64,000 bases of DNA from Apibacter raozihei (lineage in GTDB: Bacteria > Bacteroidota > Bacteroidia > Flavobacteriales > Weeksellaceae), in assembly GCF_004014855.1 (NCBI RefSeq), contig NZ_CP034930.1, forward strand, positions 3,019,716 to 3,083,715, written 5' to 3'. The position numbers and the translations under genes were made by a program. Below are positions 8,083 to 16,853 of this stretch, piece after piece. Under the pieces are notes generated by a model. That model was not told the origin of the DNA. It ran no database searches and was given only the letters and a program-made list of their open reading frames with translations. The first letter of the stretch is position 1, and the number at the start of each line of letters is the position of its first letter.

Positions 8083-10220
8083 TGTCTTTTGAATTACTTT
8101 CAGAACCTATCAGAAAATATATCAGAGATAAAAGATGGGAAGAGTTAAGACCTATTCAGGCAGCAGCAATTGCTCGTATATTAACGACTGATAATAATTA
8201 TATACTTGCATCTAAAACTGCCTCCGGCAAAACGGAGGCTGCCTTTCTTCCTATTCTATCTACTGTTAATTTTAATGAATCAGGTGTTCAGGTTTTATAC
8301 ATCTCGCCTTTGATAGCTTTAATCAACGATCAGTTTTTACGTATTGAAGAACTTTGTAAATATTTAGAAGTTCCGGTTGTCAAGTGGCATGGAGAAGCAA
8401 ATAAAAGTCAAAAAAATAAACTCCTTATTGATCCTAAAGGAATAGTTTTGATTACGCCTGAATCATTAGAAGCCATGTTCGTAAATAATTCATATCATGT
8501 CAGGCATTTGTTTTCCAGTTTAAAATTTATGGTCATTGATGAAATTCATTCTTTCATTGGTACTGATCGTGGAATACAACTGATGTCTATTATTTCCCGG
8601 TTAAACGACAATAGCAGTTCTCCCTCTCGCATCATTGGACTTTCTGCAACTATCGGAGATTTTGAGGAAGCTAAAAAATTTACCGGTCGCTATGATGAAA
8701 CAAAAGTTCTTTTAGACAAAACCACTAACAAGGTTCAATGTTATTTTAAATACTTTACGAGTGATAAGTCGGAACTTCCTTTAGATATATTAAAAGATAT
8801 TTATTTGGAAACTCTAAATAATAATGTTTTAATTTTTCCCAACAGTAGAGGAAAGGTGGAAGAAATAGCCGTTAAACTAAAAAAAATTTCAGAACGTGTA
8901 GGTAAATACCAAAATTATTTTTCACATCATTCTTCGATTGACAAAGATGTTCGTGAATACATAGAATTTTTTGCCAAAAATAATAAACGTGAAAATTTTA
9001 CTATTGCATGTACTTCAACTCTGGAACTGGGAATAGACATTGGTTCTGTAGATAAAGTGATTCAAATAGATGCAACACACAGCATAGCCTCATTAATACA
9101 GCGTATAGGAAGAAGCGGAAGAAAGAAAGATGCCTCAAGTAAGCTTATACTTTACTCCACTAATTCGTGGAGTTTATTACAATCAACAGCTACCTGGCTT
9201 TTATACATGGATGGATTTCTGGAACCTCCTTTATCTGTAAAAAAACCGTACGATATATTAATTCATCAGATACTGTCTATAGTTAAAGAAGGTACAGGTA
9301 TAAGTATAAATAACCTGATAAAAAAAATTGAAAAAAATTCTGCTTTCATAAACATATCTGTGGAAGAAATTAAAGAGCTTATATCTTATTCTATAGAGAA
9401 TAAAATAATAGAAAAAATAGGCAGTGAAATCATTATGGGTATAGAGGGTGAAAAAATTGTAAATAACCGTAATTTTTATAGCGTTTTTAAAACTGAAAAT
9501 AATTTTAAAGTCATTAATTCAGGAAACACGATAGGAGAATTACCATTTTCACCACAAATACAAGTTGAGGAGAATATTTTCCTGGCTGCACGTGTATGGA
9601 AAATAAAAACTATTAATTTTAAATCTCACCGAATCGAAGTCTGTCCAGCTACTGATGGTAAAAAGCCAAAATTTTTTGGAACCGGTGGAGAAGTACATTC
9701 CCAAATACGAAAAAAAATGTTGGAAATCCTTACTTCTAATGAGAATTATGAATTTCTAGATATTGCCAGCTATGAAGAATTGGAACTATTAAGGAAAAAG
9801 TTTAAAGTTTTCAACCTGAATCCGAATACTGAAAACAGACCTGTATCCATTAAGGGTATACAACTGACATGGTATACGTTTGCAGGCTCCAGAATTAACA
9901 GGACACTAGAATTATTATTTGAAATAGCGGGCATACCATATTCAATGGACAAACAAGAAAGTACCTTTCAACTTCAAACAACAGATTTAAAATGGAATAA
10001 TTTAACACATATACTCTTTAACTCTATGGAAAATATTGATCAACAACTTCTTTGTTTTTTGGAAAAACATCCTTCTATCATTGAGTTTTCTAAATGGAGT
10101 TTTTTACTTCCTAAAAAGTACCAGATTTACATTTTAAAACAAAAATATTATGATTTTGAAAGTACTGCAAACTATTTAAAATCTATAAAATTAGTGGTAT
10201 CTCACAATCAGCCCTACTAA
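8082..10220 (+). CDS. Lhr/BrxHI-like DExH-box superfamily 2 helicase
   Basis: This 712-residue SF2 helicase shows all core motifs: LRPIQ (Gln26), motif I SKTASGKTE (Lys50), motif II DEIH (153-156), motif III LSAT (187-190), and motif VI QRIGRSGR (340-347) preceded by STLELGIDIG. The DEIH box and motif VI neighbourhood are those of Lhr-type helicases, to which the BREX-associated BrxHI belongs. The 350-residue C-terminal part is unlike full Lhr, which is far longer. It should translocate on or unwind DNA using ATP. It is the third gene of a coupled operon with the TerB-like protein and the BrxD-like ATPase, which suggests a shared complex. A tRNA gene follows on the opposite strand. Confidence 0.8.
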   Translation: MSFELLSEPIRKYIRDKRWEELRPIQAAAIARILTTDNNYILASKTASGKTEAAFLPILSTVNFNESGVQVLYISPLIALINDQFLRIEELCKYLEVPVVKWHGEANKSQKNKLLIDPKGIVLITPESLEAMFVNNSYHVRHLFSSLKFMVIDEIHSFIGTDRGIQLMSIISRLNDNSSSPSRIIGLSATIGDFEEAKKFTGRYDETKVLLDKTTNKVQCYFKYFTSDKSELPLDILKDIYLETLNNNVLIFPNSRGKVEEIAVKLKKISERVGKYQNYFSHHSSIDKDVREYIEFFAKNNKRENFTIACTSTLELGIDIGSVDKVIQIDATHSIASLIQRIGRSGRKKDASSKLILYSTNSWSLLQSTATWLLYMDGFLEPPLSVKKPYDILIHQILSIVKEGTGISINNLIKKIEKNSAFINISVEEIKELISYSIENKIIEKIGSEIIMGIEGEKIVNNRNFYSVFKTENNFKVINSGNTIGELPFSPQIQVEENIFLAARVWKIKTINFKSHRIEVCPATDGKKPKFFGTGGEVHSQIRKKMLEILTSNENYEFLDIASYEELELLRKKFKVFNLNPNTENRPVSIKGIQLTWYTFAGSRINRTLELLFEIAGIPYSMDKQESTFQLQTTDLKWNNLTHILFNSMENIDQQLLCFLEKHPSIIEFSKWSFLLPKKYQIYILKQKYYDFESTANYLKSIKLVVSHNQPY

Positions 10221-10321
10221 TGTTTGATGTTAAAGCTTTGGATTTATATCGAAAAAACAGAAATAAATATTTATACAACGGGTAGAAAAAGTTAGAATAT
10301 CGTTTTAACATTACAATATTG

Positions 10322-10405
10322 TGCTCACGACCGGATTCGAACCGGTACATCCGTACGGACACCACCCCCTCAAGATGGCGTGTCTACCAATTTCACCACG
10401 CGAGC
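10322..10405 (-). tRNA. tRNA-Leu (anticodon GAG)
   Basis: On the minus strand the sequence folds as an 84-nt class II tRNA. The acceptor GCTCGCG pairs with CGTGAGC before the discriminator A. The anticodon stem CCATC/GGTGG encloses the loop TTGAGGG, giving anticodon GAG. A long variable arm and the GGTTCGAATCC T-loop are present. CCA is not encoded. It lies just after the helicase operon, convergent to it. Confidence 0.95.
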
Positions 10406-10549
10406 TTTAATTGCATAAATATTTGTAATATCACTTAAGGTACAAACAAAGTGTTTGTTTATAACGCCAAAGATATATAAAAAATATACTATACACAAAA
10501 AGCAACCATATTTACAAACTAAGTTAGTTACTTAGTTACATTGCAAATT

Positions 10550-11218
10550 CTATAATGTATCAAGTAAACTTCTCATTTTACGAATATTTTCAACCATATC
10601 ACCAGAGAAAATTGCTTTTCCTGCAACAATAATAGTTGCTCCGGCCTGAACTACTTGCTTTATATTATCCATTGTTATATTCCCGTCCACTTCAATATCT
10701 GCCGATTTATCAATTTCATGAAGTTTTTTTTGTATCTCAGATATTTTATTTATTGAATCGGGAATAAAACTCTGCCCTTCCAATCCCGGTTCTACAGTCA
10801 TTAACTGCACAACATCTATAGGCATTAAAAGGTTTTCTGTAAGAACATCTAAAGAGGTTTCCGGTTTTATGGCTAGTCCTACTTTTTTACCCTCTTTTTT
10901 TATGCTATTCAAAGTTCCCGTTAAATCTTTACAAGCTTCAAAATGAACTGTTATGACATCTGATCCTGCTTCAGCCATTTTTTTTATAAAGCGATGCGGC
11001 TCCTGTACCATCATATGAACATCAAATTCTAACTTGGTAGATTGACGTATACTTTGAATCATTTTCATTCCCATAGATAAATTAGGAACGAATGTACCAT
11101 CCATAACATCAATATGTACACTATCTGCCCCTACTGTTTCCATCATTTTCAGCTGTTTATCCAAAAAGCGATAGTCGGCTTCCAATAATGAAGGTGCCAG
11201 TTTAATTCTTTTTTTCAT
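10550..11218 (-). CDS. rpe: Ribulose-phosphate 3-epimerase family protein, pentitol operon
   Basis: This 222-residue TIM-barrel epimerase interconverts D-xylulose 5-phosphate and D-ribulose 5-phosphate. Metal-binding residues are visible: His35 and Asp37 (HIDVMDG), His68 (DVHMM) and Asp178 (IEVDGN). The start APSLLEAD is typical. The phosphate loop reads VEPGLEGQSF instead of the common VNPGFGGQSF, so a dedicated paralogue or a related sugar-phosphate epimerase (allulose-6-phosphate type) is possible. It is the last gene of the xylulokinase operon, 171 bp after the dehydrogenase, with a hairpin in the gap. In this context it feeds xylulose 5-phosphate into the pentose phosphate pathway. Confidence 0.85.
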   Translation of the reverse strand: MKKRIKLAPSLLEADYRFLDKQLKMMETVGADSVHIDVMDGTFVPNLSMGMKMIQSIRQSTKLEFDVHMMVQEPHRFIKKMAEAGSDVITVHFEACKDLTGTLNSIKKEGKKVGLAIKPETSLDVLTENLLMPIDVVQLMTVEPGLEGQSFIPDSINKISEIQKKLHEIDKSADIEVDGNITMDNIKQVVQAGATIIVAGKAIFSGDMVENIRKMRSLLDTL

Positions 11219-11284
11219 GTATTAAATCTTATATTTTATTTTTCAACGCCAACACATATTAACTTTATTATAATCAATTAAATA

Positions 11285-11311
11285 ACCCTCTCTTTGTGTT
11301 AAAGAAAGGGT
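11285..11311 (-). terminator. Hairpin between dehydrogenase and epimerase genes
   Basis: ACCCTTTCTTT and AAAGAGAGGGT on the minus strand form an 11-bp stem with one G-U wobble and a 5-nt loop. The following sequence is only moderately U-rich. It may reduce read-through into the epimerase gene or protect the upstream message. Confidence 0.4.
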
Positions 11312-11389
11312 ATATTCAATATCGATTTCAATAAAATGAATCTTTATTATTTATAATATTCACTTAAAAAACATTAAAATAATTAATCT

Positions 11390-12445
11390 TTAATCAATTT
11401 TGATAATTGCTTTAACCACATTTGATTTATCGTAAATACAAGCTTCAAAAGCATCCTGAATCTGATCCAGCGAATATTCATGAGTTATAATCTTTTCTAA
11501 AGGAATTAGTCCACTTTCCACCGATGCTATTGCTTTAGGAAATGTATTTACAAATCTGAACTGTGATTTTATTCTGGCTTCTTTGGCCATAAACAATCCA
11601 AAATTGTACGTAATTTCTTCTTCAGCAGCCATTCCTACCAAAACGATCAATCCACCCTGACAGACTACATGCGGCGTCTGGGCTATAGTTACAGAATTGC
11701 CTGCTGCTTCAAAAACTACATCGGCTCCTCTATTACCAGTTATACGATTAATTTCGGCTAACAAATCTTTTTCTCTTCCGTTAATCACATAATCAGCTCC
11801 TAATTCTTTAGCCTTATCAAGACGTATACTTTCCAGATCACATACAATAACTTTACTAGCCCCTCTCGCTTTACAACACATCAATATCAATAAACCAATA
11901 CATCCTGCACCAAGAATTACTACAGTGTCTCCTACAGTAACTTCACCCAATTGCGCAGAATACATACAAGTAGACAAAGGTTCTATCAAAGCACCTACCC
12001 GGGTACTAATATTTTTGGGTAATCGATAGCATAGATCGGCCGGAAAGGCCAGGTATCTTTCATAACATCCTTGAACCGGTGGAGTTGCTAAGAATTTGAC
12101 GTCAGGACATAAATTATATCTTCCTGATTTACAAAATTCGCATTTTCCACAGGTAATACCCGGTTCTACACAGACCCTGTCTCCTGTTGCCAAATGTGTA
12201 ACTTCACTTCCAACTGCAATTACGGTTCCTGCACACTCATGTCCCAGCATAAATTCCTTATCTTCAACGACAAAAGTTCCACACCTGCCATCATGAAAGT
12301 AATGAACATCTGAACCGCAAATACCTACATATTCTACTTTGATAAGCACTTGATAGGTAGTTATTTCCGGCACAGGTATCTCTTTGATGATCATGTGATC
12401 TATTCTATCCATAAATGCTCCTTTGTTTTTTACATTCGTTGTCAT
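11390..12445 (-). CDS. Zinc-dependent polyol dehydrogenase (xylitol/sorbitol type)
   Basis: This 351-residue medium-chain dehydrogenase oxidises a polyol to its ketose with NAD. The catalytic zinc site is Cys43, His69 and Glu70 (GICGSDVHYF, GHECAG). The structural zinc site has four cysteines at 99, 102, 105 and 113. The Rossmann motif is GAGCIG (near 174), and an Asp at the end of the second strand (VCDLE) favours NAD over NADP. The sequence is of the sorbitol/xylitol dehydrogenase type. Between a polyol importer and xylulokinase, the likely substrate is xylitol or D-arabitol, giving D-xylulose. An internal Met12 has an AGGAG-like sequence before it, but starting there would remove the first strand, so the longer start is preferred. 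Confidence 0.85.
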   Translation of the reverse strand: MTTNVKNKGAFMDRIDHMIIKEIPVPEITTYQVLIKVEYVGICGSDVHYFHDGRCGTFVVEDKEFMLGHECAGTVIAVGSEVTHLATGDRVCVEPGITCGKCEFCKSGRYNLCPDVKFLATPPVQGCYERYLAFPADLCYRLPKNISTRVGALIEPLSTCMYSAQLGEVTVGDTVVILGAGCIGLLILMCCKARGASKVIVCDLESIRLDKAKELGADYVINGREKDLLAEINRITGNRGADVVFEAAGNSVTIAQTPHVVCQGGLIVLVGMAAEEEITYNFGLFMAKEARIKSQFRFVNTFPKAIASVESGLIPLEKIITHEYSLDQIQDAFEACIYDKSNVVKAIIKID

Positions 12446-12503
12446 AACTATTGGTTTTAAAGTTTTAAGTCATCAGTAAAGGCAAATGAATTTTCATATC
12501 AAG

Positions 12504-14045
12504 TTAAAGTTTCGCTAAAGCTGTAAAATCAGCTCTTAAAGAATCACACATACTATCATAAACTGTATGAAACTTTTTATAAACTACACTGTCTTCCAAA
12601 TCGGGAAGTAGTGAATCTTTTTCTTTAATAAATTGATCACAGGCATCCTGAACAGAAGAATAAATTCCTACTCCGGTACCTGCAAGAATGGCTGCACCAT
12701 ATGCCGGACCTTCTTCATTTTCAAGTGTACAAACTTCACATTCGTAAAGAGCAGCCATCATTTTTCTCCAGACAGGACTTCGGCTTCCTCCACCGCAAGC
12801 ACGTACAGAAACCAGACTTACCCCCTGCTCTTTTAACAGGTTATTGCAATCTGCAAGACAATAGGTTATCCCTTCCATAATCGCCCTGAGCATATGTGCC
12901 TGTGTGTGCACCACATTCAAGCCTAAAAAAGCACCTCGATAAAGAGGATCTATGTGCGGGGTACGTTCTCCCATTAAAAATGGTAAATAGATAAGCTTTT
13001 CACTTCCGATAGGAACTGTCTGTACCATATTCATCATTGCATCGTAAAAAGTTATACCTTCCTGCTCTGCTTTTTCAACTAAATCAAGACAAAATTTATT
13101 TTTAAACCATTCGATAGAAAGAGCTCCGGATTGCGGTCCTCCCATCGTGTGCCAACACCCCGGCACTGCACTACAACAAAGGTGTAAACCTCCACTGGGA
13201 ATTTCAGTATATTCATCTAAATGTGAATATAATACTGCAGATGTTCCTATAGAGGTAAATGCTTGTCCCTGTCTAACCACCCCGGTTCCTATACCGGCGC
13301 AGGCATTATCACTTCCCCCTGCAACTACAGCACAATTAACTGTTAATCCGCATTTATCTGCTATTTCAGGTAAAAGGTATCCGGTTATTTCCTGACTTTC
13401 ATACACATCTGCCAACAGTTTGGGATCTATCTGAAGAACATTGATAATTTCTTCTGACCAGCATCTGTTTTTTACATCCAATAGCTGCATTCCCGAAGCA
13501 TCTGATACATCTGTTGCAAATTTCCCGGTCAATATATATCTGATATAATCTTTAGGTAATAAAATATGTTTGCAACGAGAATAGTTTTCCGGTAAGTTTT
13601 TTCTTACCCATACTATTTTTGCAGCTGTCCAACCTGCCAGCGGAGGATTTGCTGAAATTTCAATCCATTTTTCCATTGGCATTAAGTCCAGCATTTCTTC
13701 TGCTTCCTGACTACTCCTCTGATCACACCAAATGATAGCATCACTAATAAGATTATTTTCCTCATCCAGCATAACTAACCCATGCATTTGTCCGGAAAGT
13801 CCTATCCCTAATATATCCTCTGACTTTACTCCTGATTTTTTAACTACTTCCTGTATTGTAGATAAAACAGCTTCTTTCCATACTTGTGGACTTTGTTCTG
13901 CCCATCCGTTTTTAGGCTGGTTCATGGAGTATAATTGTTTGGCTGTAGCTATAGTTTTACCTTGTTCATTTATAAGAACAGTTTTGGTAGCACTGGAGCC
14001 TAAATCGACACCAATAACATATTTATTTATTTTTTGAAATTCCAT
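12504..14045 (-). CDS. xylB: Xylulokinase
   Basis: This 513-residue FGGY-family carbohydrate kinase phosphorylates D-xylulose to D-xylulose 5-phosphate with ATP. The N-terminal phosphate motif is VIGVDLGSSATKTVL. The xylulokinase signature GLSGQMHGLVMLDE followed by AIIWCDQR is clear, with the second ATP-binding motif ACGGGSRSPVWRKMMA near residue 430. Length is normal for XylB. It follows the MFS importer gene by 21 bp and precedes the dehydrogenase by 58 bp in one operon. No xylose isomerase gene accompanies it, which argues that the cells make xylulose by polyol oxidation here. Confidence 0.95.
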   Translation of the reverse strand: MEFQKINKYVIGVDLGSSATKTVLINEQGKTIATAKQLYSMNQPKNGWAEQSPQVWKEAVLSTIQEVVKKSGVKSEDILGIGLSGQMHGLVMLDEENNLISDAIIWCDQRSSQEAEEMLDLMPMEKWIEISANPPLAGWTAAKIVWVRKNLPENYSRCKHILLPKDYIRYILTGKFATDVSDASGMQLLDVKNRCWSEEIINVLQIDPKLLADVYESQEITGYLLPEIADKCGLTVNCAVVAGGSDNACAGIGTGVVRQGQAFTSIGTSAVLYSHLDEYTEIPSGGLHLCCSAVPGCWHTMGGPQSGALSIEWFKNKFCLDLVEKAEQEGITFYDAMMNMVQTVPIGSEKLIYLPFLMGERTPHIDPLYRGAFLGLNVVHTQAHMLRAIMEGITYCLADCNNLLKEQGVSLVSVRACGGGSRSPVWRKMMAALYECEVCTLENEEGPAYGAAILAGTGVGIYSSVQDACDQFIKEKDSLLPDLEDSVVYKKFHTVYDSMCDSLRADFTALAKL

Positions 14046-14066
14046 ATAATTATTTTTTTATGATTT

Positions 14067-15401
14067 TTATATATTGTTATCTGCAGTTATTGGCTTTTCT
14101 TTAATTTTACTTCCATATACTGCATACCAAAACATAACTAATTCGCAGATAATTATGAGTCCCCAGGTCCATTGCCAGGAACCCCAGAAATCTGCTAAAA
14201 AGCCTTGTAAAACAGGAAACACAGCTCCACCAAAAACCCCCATCATAAAAACTCCGGAAGCTTTAGAAGTGTATTTACCTAAATCTTTAACAGCCAAAGT
14301 AAATATACATCCCCACATAACGGAATGGCATAATCCTACGGAAACCAAAATCCAGAGATTATTTGTAATTATAGCTATTAATGTTAATAGAGCTGCTACC
14401 ACTGTAGCAATCATCAACTGTAAACGTGGAGAAATGTTATTAAATAATCCGGAAATAATCCTACCAATCATCATTCCTCCCCAATAAAAAGTAGCTAATA
14501 AAGCTGGAATACCTAAATCAATATTTCCAACCATTAAATGTGTTTTTCCGAAAAAAGCCAATCCGCTACCTGTACGTTCTAATTCCATTGCGTGCAGATT
14601 TACATTGGTTCCTACTCCCATTTCGGCACCTACATAAAAAAAGATGGCAACTACTCCCCATTTTAGATGGCTAAATGACCATATATTTCTTTGTTTATTA
14701 TCTTCTTTATCTATTCTTGTATTTTTAATATCCGGCAATGCTATTCGACCGACAATTATTCGGGTAGATGCAATACATAGAGCAATAAGCAAGAAAGGAA
14801 CCATTAGCTGACCTGCATTGAAATCATTCATAGCAGCTCCTCCAAAAATGACTGCTGTTACGAAAAAAGGAGCAATTGTAGTTCCAAATGAATTCGCGGC
14901 ACAGGTAATATTAACTCTTTGTAATGTGGATGTATTGGGAATAACATATGCAGATACGTAGGGAATAATTACGGTTTGTACTAATGAAACTGAAGAGCCC
15001 AAAAGAAAAGATCCTAAAATAAAAATAAAAAATCCGTAAGGAACTTTTCCATCTCCTATGTTTATAACATATTGACTATAATTTTCAGCTACCCATGAGG
15101 AAAGGCAGGTTACAAGTAGAGCAATTACCATTAAAACCAGACCTCTTAATAGTGGTGTTTTATAGCCGTGCCGATTTATCCATTTGCTACTAATTAAGGA
15201 ACTGATTGCAAATCCTGAAAAAAAACAAAAGGAAATAAGATTAGTTAAGGTATTTTTAAGCTCTCCTGCTTGATCCAGAAAAAGAATTTTCAAGGGACCC
15301 TGACATTGACCGTTAATAGTGGTCATAAAGCCTAAAATAAAAAAAACGAAGGTTAAGACAAGATAGGGTCCCAATGTATTGGAAACTTTTGTATCATTCA
15401 T
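14067..15401 (-). CDS. FucP-like MFS sugar/polyol importer
   Basis: This 444-residue, roughly 12-helix major facilitator resembles the FHS family (FucP-type sugar:proton symporters): the start PYLVLTFVFFILGFMTTINGQCQGPL and the polar MMIGR motif opening the second half. It is the first gene of the pentitol operon, so its cargo is probably xylitol, D-arabitol or D-xylulose entering by proton symport. It is divergent from the LacI regulator with operator-like boxes in the shared spacer, which suggests induction by the transported substrate. The substrate is inferred from context only. Confidence 0.8.
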   Translation of the reverse strand: MNDTKVSNTLGPYLVLTFVFFILGFMTTINGQCQGPLKILFLDQAGELKNTLTNLISFCFFSGFAISSLISSKWINRHGYKTPLLRGLVLMVIALLVTCLSSWVAENYSQYVINIGDGKVPYGFFIFILGSFLLGSSVSLVQTVIIPYVSAYVIPNTSTLQRVNITCAANSFGTTIAPFFVTAVIFGGAAMNDFNAGQLMVPFLLIALCIASTRIIVGRIALPDIKNTRIDKEDNKQRNIWSFSHLKWGVVAIFFYVGAEMGVGTNVNLHAMELERTGSGLAFFGKTHLMVGNIDLGIPALLATFYWGGMMIGRIISGLFNNISPRLQLMIATVVAALLTLIAIITNNLWILVSVGLCHSVMWGCIFTLAVKDLGKYTSKASGVFMMGVFGGAVFPVLQGFLADFWGSWQWTWGLIIICELVMFWYAVYGSKIKEKPITADNNI

Positions 15402-15479
15402 AGCAAGTAATAATTTGTGGTTATAGACGTAAATTTATAACATGGATAAAAATAAAATCACCGTTTTAAAAAAAATTAG

Positions 15480-15525
15480 TTTGGAAACGTTTGCGGGAAC
15501 GTTTCCAAATACTGCAAACGTTTTC
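15480..15525. promoter_or_regulatory. Three LacI-type operator boxes, two inside a perfect inverted repeat
   Basis: Three boxes with the LacI-family core AACGTTT lie in the divergent spacer: GGAAACGTTTGC (15483-15494), GGGAACGTTTCC (15495-15506) and GCAAACGTTTTC (15514-15525). TTTGGAAACGTT (15480-15491) and AACGTTTCCAAA (15498-15509) also form a perfect 12-bp inverted repeat. Box centres are 12 and 19 bp apart. They are the obvious binding sites for the adjacent regulator. Confidence 0.8.
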
Positions 15526-15539
15526 ATTTATTTCAAATA

Positions 15540-15571
15540 TTTGGTTAAATCTCACGCAAAATGTACTTTTG
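15540..15571 (+). promoter_or_regulatory. Promoter of the LacI regulator gene
   Basis: TTTG at 15540-15543 and TACTTTTG at 15564-15571 are separated by 20 bp, matching the Bacteroidota -33/-7 consensus (TTTG, TAnnTTTG). The ATG follows 19 bp later. The operator boxes lie just upstream of the -33 element. Confidence 0.65.
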
Positions 15572-15590
15572 CTGAATTAAGCCGGAATTT

Positions 15591-16601
15591 ATGAAGCACA
15601 TTACTATAAAAGATATAGCTAAAGAACTTAAAATATCTATTTCTACAGTATCGAGAGCTTTAACCAACGATAAGAATATTCGAAAGGAAACCAAAAAAAG
15701 AGTTTTGGATACAGCAGAAAAACTCGGCTATATGCGCAATCCGGTAGCTATTAATTTAAAAACGGGACGTTCTAATACTGTAGGGGTTATAGTTCCGGAA
15801 ATTGATACTCCTTTTTATGCACAGATTATTGAAGGTATTCAAAATGTGCTCTATAAAAAAGGTCTTAAAGTTATAATTGCCTACTCTGGTGAAAATCCGG
15901 ATAGAGAGAAAGAAAACCTTCTTCTGATGGAAAGTTTTATGGTCGATGGTATCATTATAGGCATTTGTCATAAAGATAAAAATAAAAACGAATTTCAACG
16001 GTTGATAAATAAGGGTATTCCTTTAGTATTTTATGACCGTATTCCTACGGATATTGACGTTACAAAAGTAATTGCTGATGATTATGTTAAATCATTTTTA
16101 TTAACAGAACACTTGATTCGAAAAGGAGCGAAAAAAATAGCTCATATTATGGCTCCTGAATATATGCAAAGTTCGTATGTAAGATGGAAAGGGTATAAAG
16201 ATTCTTTAGAAAAATTCGGAATTCCATATGATTCCGATCTGGTTATCACTTGTACCGGGATGCATTTTAAAGATGGGATTAAAGCAGCCCAATCATTAAT
16301 ATCTAAAAAAATATCTTTTGATGCTGTTTATGTTTATACGGATTTGATAGCCATTGGAGTAATGAAATATTTGCAGAATGAAGGTTTTAATATTCCTAAA
16401 GACGTAGCAATTGCGGGTTTTTCCGGAACCTTACTATCTGAAATGGTGTCTCCTCCCTTAACAACTGTAGAACTTCCTTTATTGCAAATGGGAAAAGTCG
16501 CTGCAGAGTTAATTCTGGAAAAAATAAAAAATCCTGAGAAAGAAAATCAAACCTTGATTCTTGATGCTGAGATAAAACTGAGAGCCTCAACAGAAGGTTA
16601 A
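15591..16601 (+). CDS. LacI-family regulator of the pentitol operon
   Basis: This 336-residue LacI/GalR regulator has an N-terminal helix-turn-helix (ITIKDIAKELKISISTVSRA), the hinge helix segment near residues 45-60 (RNPVAINLKTGRSNTVGVI) and a periplasmic-binding-protein-like effector domain (VPEIDTPFYAQIIEG to the C-terminus, with ELPLLQMGKVAAELIL near the end). It is divergent from the importer/kinase/dehydrogenase operon and probably controls it by binding the AACGTTT boxes between the two starts. The effector is likely a pentitol or pentulose (inferred). The family call is certain. Confidence 0.9.
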   Translation: MKHITIKDIAKELKISISTVSRALTNDKNIRKETKKRVLDTAEKLGYMRNPVAINLKTGRSNTVGVIVPEIDTPFYAQIIEGIQNVLYKKGLKVIIAYSGENPDREKENLLLMESFMVDGIIIGICHKDKNKNEFQRLINKGIPLVFYDRIPTDIDVTKVIADDYVKSFLLTEHLIRKGAKKIAHIMAPEYMQSSYVRWKGYKDSLEKFGIPYDSDLVITCTGMHFKDGIKAAQSLISKKISFDAVYVYTDLIAIGVMKYLQNEGFNIPKDVAIAGFSGTLLSEMVSPPLTTVELPLLQMGKVAAELILEKIKNPEKENQTLILDAEIKLRASTEG

Positions 16602-16613
16602 TTAATGAATGAG

Positions 16614-16686
16614 TGACCCCGGAGAGGCTCGAACTCTCGACCCACTGATTAAGAGTCAGTTGCTCTACCAACTGAGCTACGGAGTC
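16614..16686 (-). tRNA. tRNA-Lys (anticodon CTT)
   Basis: The minus strand folds as a 73-nt tRNA: acceptor GACTCCG with CGGGGTC, D-arm GCTCAGTTGGTAGAGC, anticodon stem ACTGA/TCAGT with loop CTCTTAA, so anticodon CTT. T-loop GTTCGAGCC is present. CCA is not encoded. Confidence 0.95.
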
Positions 16687-16725
16687 TTAAAAACAAAAAG
16701 CCTGAGCAAGTGCTCAAGCATTTAG

Positions 16726-16798
16726 TGACCTGGCTGGGGCTCGAACCCAGGACCCCAACATTAAAAGTGTTGTGCTCTACCAACTGAGCTACCAGGTC
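16726..16798 (-). tRNA. tRNA-Lys (anticodon TTT), copy 1
   Basis: A 73-nt tRNA on the minus strand with acceptor GACCTGG/CCAGGTC and anticodon stem CAACA/TGTTG around loop CTTTTAA, so anticodon TTT. It appears identical to the copy 55 bp away. Confidence 0.95.
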
Positions 16799-16853
16799 AT
16801 TTGTCTTTAATAATTGTACAACCTACCATTTGTATAAAAATACAAATAGTAAG

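Noticed and set aside
4877-10220. A complete BREX system
   Set aside because: Only the ATPase and helicase resemble BREX-associated proteins; brxA, brxB, brxC, pglX and pglZ are not in the window.
10322-10405. tRNA-Leu as an attachment site of a mobile island carrying the TerB/ATPase/helicase operon
   Set aside because: I looked for a repeat of the tRNA 3' end on the far side of the operon and found none, and no integrase gene is present, so an att site is not supported.
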